Assembly: GCA_963691815.1 (NCBI GenBank)
Contig: OY829656.1
Span: forward strand, 12,628,412 to 12,692,411
Direction of reading: 5' to 3'
DNA from: Echiichthys vipera
Taxonomy: Eukaryota; Chordata; Actinopteri; Perciformes; Trachinidae
DNA: 64,000 nucleotides
In this document: positions 61,340 through 64,000 of the stretch, in pieces
Position numbering within the stretch: the stretch's first letter is position 1
Layout: every line of letters begins with the position of its first letter
The notes under the pieces: generated by a model
Seen by the model: the letters and a program-made list of their open reading frames with translations, nothing else
The model's database searches: none
Told to the model about the DNA's origin: nothing
Translations under genes and position numbers: made by a program

Positions 61340-61480
61340 GCATTAGCCAATCATGAATGCTTTGCTCTGCCATTGGCTGAGCTACGGAGAGAGCCGTGTA
61401 CTGTGCGGAGAGGGGTGGAGAGGGGGGCTCTCCATCTCCTCTGCGCTCTCCCATTCAACCTCTGTAGTCAGCAGAACGAG
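61340..61480 (+). promoter_or_regulatory. btbd3: Probable btbd3 proximal promoter
   Basis: A CCAAT box (61347-61351) and a reverse one, ATTGG (61372-61376), sit about two helical turns apart. A GC- and purine-rich stretch follows (61380-61450), unlike the AT-rich DNA upstream. No clear TATA box. The start site cannot be placed, and a further upstream non-coding exon is possible. Confidence 0.35.
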
Positions 61481-62090
61481 TGGCTGAGCAGAGCTACACA
61501 GCATCCACGGCGACAGCATTCTGCAGATGACTCTGCTTCATGGAGGAGAGAGAAGGGAAAAACAACAAGAGTTGGAGAGAAAACGGGAGATCCACAGATG
61601 AAGAGCGACTGAAAGAAGAAGAGAAGCCCAGACGGAGTAAGAGTGGGAAATGAAAGCAATTGAGTAAACACTGCTGCCTGCCTGAGGAACACTGCAGCTG
61701 TACTAAATCTGGGGCTGTCAGGCCAACCCTCAGCAAAGCAGTGAGTGAGAGAGCCAACGGAGTAGAGGAGAAAAAGAAGTGATTTAAAGAAGCGGATCTC
61801 ATCACTCTGGACAAGCAGGAATGGGAACCCCAAGAGCCTCTCCGTCAGCAGATGAAACTTCACACAGGAAAAGTGGTTTTGGATCACTAGTCTGAGTCTC
61901 TTCAGAGGAGTAAAGAAAAGGGACAAATAAAGAGAGTTGTCCTATTAGTTCCTGAAAGGTGAAACCTCATACAGGAACTCTGATTAATGCACTGCTGAGC
62001 TGAATACAGCTCAAGTCTCTGCTGTCCCCCTCGGTCCTGGTGAATGTCTTCTGTGCACACAGTCCTACTGCTCGGCAGTTGAACACACTC
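61480..62090 (+). other. btbd3: Putative 5' leader of btbd3 with several upstream ATGs
   Basis: A gene-free stretch between the probable promoter and the start codon, with several upstream ATGs and short frames. The ATG at 62040 is in frame with the main start. No long conserved-looking peptide. Typical of a long vertebrate leader that damps translation, but transcription here is inferred. Confidence 0.35.
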
Positions 62091-62401
62091 ATGGTCGATG
62101 CCAAGGGAAGGAACATGAAATGTCTGACTTTCTTCTTAATGCTTCCAGAGTCAGTAAAAAGCAAGTCAAGTAAAAGCTCCAAGAAAGGGAATGCCAGTGG
62201 CAGCTCCAAGCTGCCCCCTGTCTGTTATGAGATAATCACTCTGAGGAGCAAGAAGAAGAAGAAGATGGCAGCAGATATTTTTCCCAGCAAAAAACCGGCA
62301 TCTACCACCACAGTGCAACAGTACCAGCAGCAGAACCTCAACAACAACAACACCATACAGAACTGTAACTGGCAAGGACTCTACTCCACTATAAGAGAAA
62401 G
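62091..62401 (+). CDS. btbd3: btbd3 coding exon 1
   Basis: 103 codons plus two bases, ending AGAGAAAG before donor GTAGGT at 62402. It covers the conserved leader and the low-complexity Lys/Ser and Gln/Asn stretches preceding the BTB domain. Confidence 0.92.
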
Positions 62402-62645
62402 GTAGGTACAAAGAGCAAGCCTCTTTCTAAACCAGGGACCATTACTGCTCCTCAAAACAGTTTCAATCAACAGTGCATTCAGATAAATCTGATATTTCAA
62501 TTCAATATTTTTTCATAAAGTTCAGAAGATAAGAGCTGCACTTTTAATTGCATTTTAATTGCAATTTTGAGCAGAAGATCCATACATCAAAAATTAGATT
62601 CAATGTATCCTTAAACACTGACACTGTATTTGTAAGTGTGTGTGT

Positions 62646-62676
<31 letters not shown>

Positions 62677-63485
62677 GGGTATGGGTGGGTGTTTCCCCTG
62701 CCCTGCCCTCAGTCTGCTGGGGGTATCTCTGTTTACACCCTCTCCTGCTCCTACAGACTTTGTCGCTTTGACATAACAGAGGGCGGACAGGCACCGGGTG
62801 CGTTTGATATGCACAACAAGCAGAGGCTGCTCTGTACTAAAAGCAAAATATTTACCTTGGCCTATCAGTAAAAGACCACAGCTGTCCAAAGCAAAATGTG
62901 TGCTTTCCGACCTGGCTTTGTTGTCTATCCAGAAATTCATGGGGCTGTTTACCCACCCCTGTGACATGTACCACTATTCAATAATATATGAAGGCAGCTT
63001 TATTGTTGGTCCCATTCTTTCACAGTGGGGATTTTCCATTCAGTTCATTGTCTTGTTTGCCTGTTTTTGTGTAGATTTTAAGAGTTTAGGTGTGTTTTAG
63101 TGCTATGTAACACTGTTAAATCAATTAAATGTCTTTCTTGCATCAAGCAATAGGGAAACTTTCCTACAACTCTTAGTTTAAGAGAATCACATACATGTAA
63201 TTTATGTATACAAAAGACCAACTGGGTATATCATTCACATATAAATACATATAAATGGGTTTACAAGTGCACTGATCTTTAGATATCACCCTAGTATATC
63301 AAAGTGATGTTTTTCACCTCTTCTTCTCGTAGAAGAGGGTAAAATATGGAAACTTAATCTTCTCCTGTTTGTGTGTGTTTCTTTCCCTCTTTAGAAATTC
63401 AGTAATGTTCAACAATGAGCTGATGGCAGATGTTCACTTTGTGGTGGGTCAGCCTGGAAGGACCCAGCGGCTGCCAGGACACAGA
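62091..63485 (+). CDS. btbd3: BTBD3 orthologue, first two coding exons (3' partial)
   Basis: Exons 62091-62401 and 63395-63485 join in frame as RE-R-NSVMFNN. The protein opens MVDAKGRNMKCLTFFLMLPE and continues with a Lys/Ser-rich stretch, KLPPVCYEIITL, KKKKKMAADIFP, then WQGLYSTIRER and the start of the BTB fold (MFNNELMADVHFVVG...RLPGH). This agrees closely with vertebrate BTBD3 rather than its paralogue BTBD6, which lacks the MKCLTFF leader. BTBD3 is a BTB-BACK-PHR protein; in mammals it enters the nucleus on neuronal activity and steers dendrites. BACK and PHR domains lie beyond the window. The start at 62091 is chosen by family similarity; an in-frame ATG at 62040 would add 17 residues. 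Teleosts can keep a/b copies and I cannot tell which this is. Confidence 0.93.
62402..63394 (+). other. btbd3: btbd3 intron between coding exons 1 and 2
   Basis: Bounded by GTAGGT and CTCTTTAG. Contains a (TG)n-G20 tract at 62634-62679; otherwise nothing recognisable. Confidence 0.85.
62634..62679. repeat. btbd3: (TG)n followed by G20 in btbd3 intron
   Basis: About 13 TG units run straight into 20 consecutive G residues, then ATGGGTGGGTG. Confidence 0.95.
63395..63485 (+). CDS. btbd3: btbd3 coding exon 2 (start of BTB domain)
   Basis: One base completes the Arg codon, then 30 codons from NSVMFNNELMADV to RLPGHR. Acceptor CCCTCTTTAG; donor AGA|GTAAGA at 63486. The final Arg replaces the usual Lys of the GHKYVLAVGS motif, whose remainder must lie in the next exon, outside the window. 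Confidence 0.9.
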
Positions 63486-64000
63486 GTAAGAATTTAATCA
63501 ACCAGTAAAGTCACGGTGGCAGGAAAGAAATTAGCAAACAAGCAATCAGCCAGCCAGCCCGGCACAGTGTTGTTCATATCATATCAGCATAAAAATAATC
63601 TTCCACATTGCCAGCAGTAATGGGAGTGAAATCCTTTGTGCTCCACTCTCACTTCCGCACCATGTGTCTTTTCTAGACAGTCCTCAATTATTTATGTAAA
63701 TGAGGCTGACGGATAGAGGCACGGAGTGAGCGAAGGAGGAAGGGATATCCTCTTCGGAAGTCATCTCACACACGCCTTTATCTCAGTTTTAGCTCAGCTT
63801 TTCAGAGATAGCTCTGCAATTACTCAACTTTTAATCAAACAGCTCCAACAGCACACAGTTACAATAATAGGGCAAGTAAGATGCATTCAACTCTGGATCT
63901 CACATCCTACTTTACTCTGTACTTGAATTATGGATTGACAATACAATACATTTACTATATATAGTCATCATTATTATTATTATTAGTAGTATTAGTATTA
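63486..64000 (+). other. btbd3: Start of next btbd3 intron, to window edge
   Basis: Begins with GTAAGA. AT-rich end with a short (ATT)n run near 63970. No further BTB-coding frame seen before the edge. Confidence 0.7.

Noticed and set aside
61468..61926. 152-codon frame on the - strand opposite the btbd3 leader
   Set aside because: Phe/Leu/Ser-rich translation of the complement of a purine-rich leader; no signature.

Overview
This window is nuclear DNA of a vertebrate, most likely a percomorph-type teleost fish. The evidence is introns with GT/AG borders and small exons, very long CA/TG, TA and CT microsatellites, several interspersed repeats of types I know from fish genomes, and the first coding exons of a clear BTBD3 orthologue. 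Nothing looks bacterial, organellar or viral. Gene density is low: two real protein-coding genes, both on the + strand, and one transposon-derived coding relic.

Layout. 1-21,400 is intergenic, with three copies of one MITE-like repeat (one split by a later insertion), a long CA and a long TA microsatellite, and stretches that look like candidate non-coding regulatory elements. 21,419-34,571 holds a complete 15-coding-exon gene. I assembled it by hand from splice signals and reading phase; all 14 junctions keep phase and give 906 codons. The protein has a basic/acidic low-complexity N-terminus with an SV40-like NLS, then a SAM domain, a ubiquitin-like/RA-like segment, coiled coils and a C-terminal PDZ domain. 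I cannot name it. 34,600-61,300 is a gene-poor interval of about 27 kb with microsatellites, nested repeats, a Harbinger-type Myb/SANT-like coding relic near 47.6 kb, a 96-nt near-perfect hairpin near 55.2 kb and a 564-bp hAT-type element with terminal inverted repeats and an 8-bp target duplication near 59 kb. 61,340-64,000 carries the probable promoter/leader and the first two coding exons of btbd3, which runs off the right edge.

How the genes relate. They are co-oriented but far apart, and nothing suggests shared transcription. BTBD3 is known as a BTB-domain protein that controls dendrite orientation toward active axons in mammalian cortex. The SAM/PDZ protein has the architecture of an adaptor or scaffold. 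The most distinctive observation is that both exons encoding its PDZ domain are preceded, within 13-21 nt of the acceptor, by long (TG)n tracts. Skipping the first of them would give a PDZ-less isoform ending in the last exon.

Limits. I had no alignment, expression or conservation data. Repeat family names and candidate regulatory elements rest on recall and visual pattern. Repeat boundaries are approximate except for the hAT element and the hairpin.
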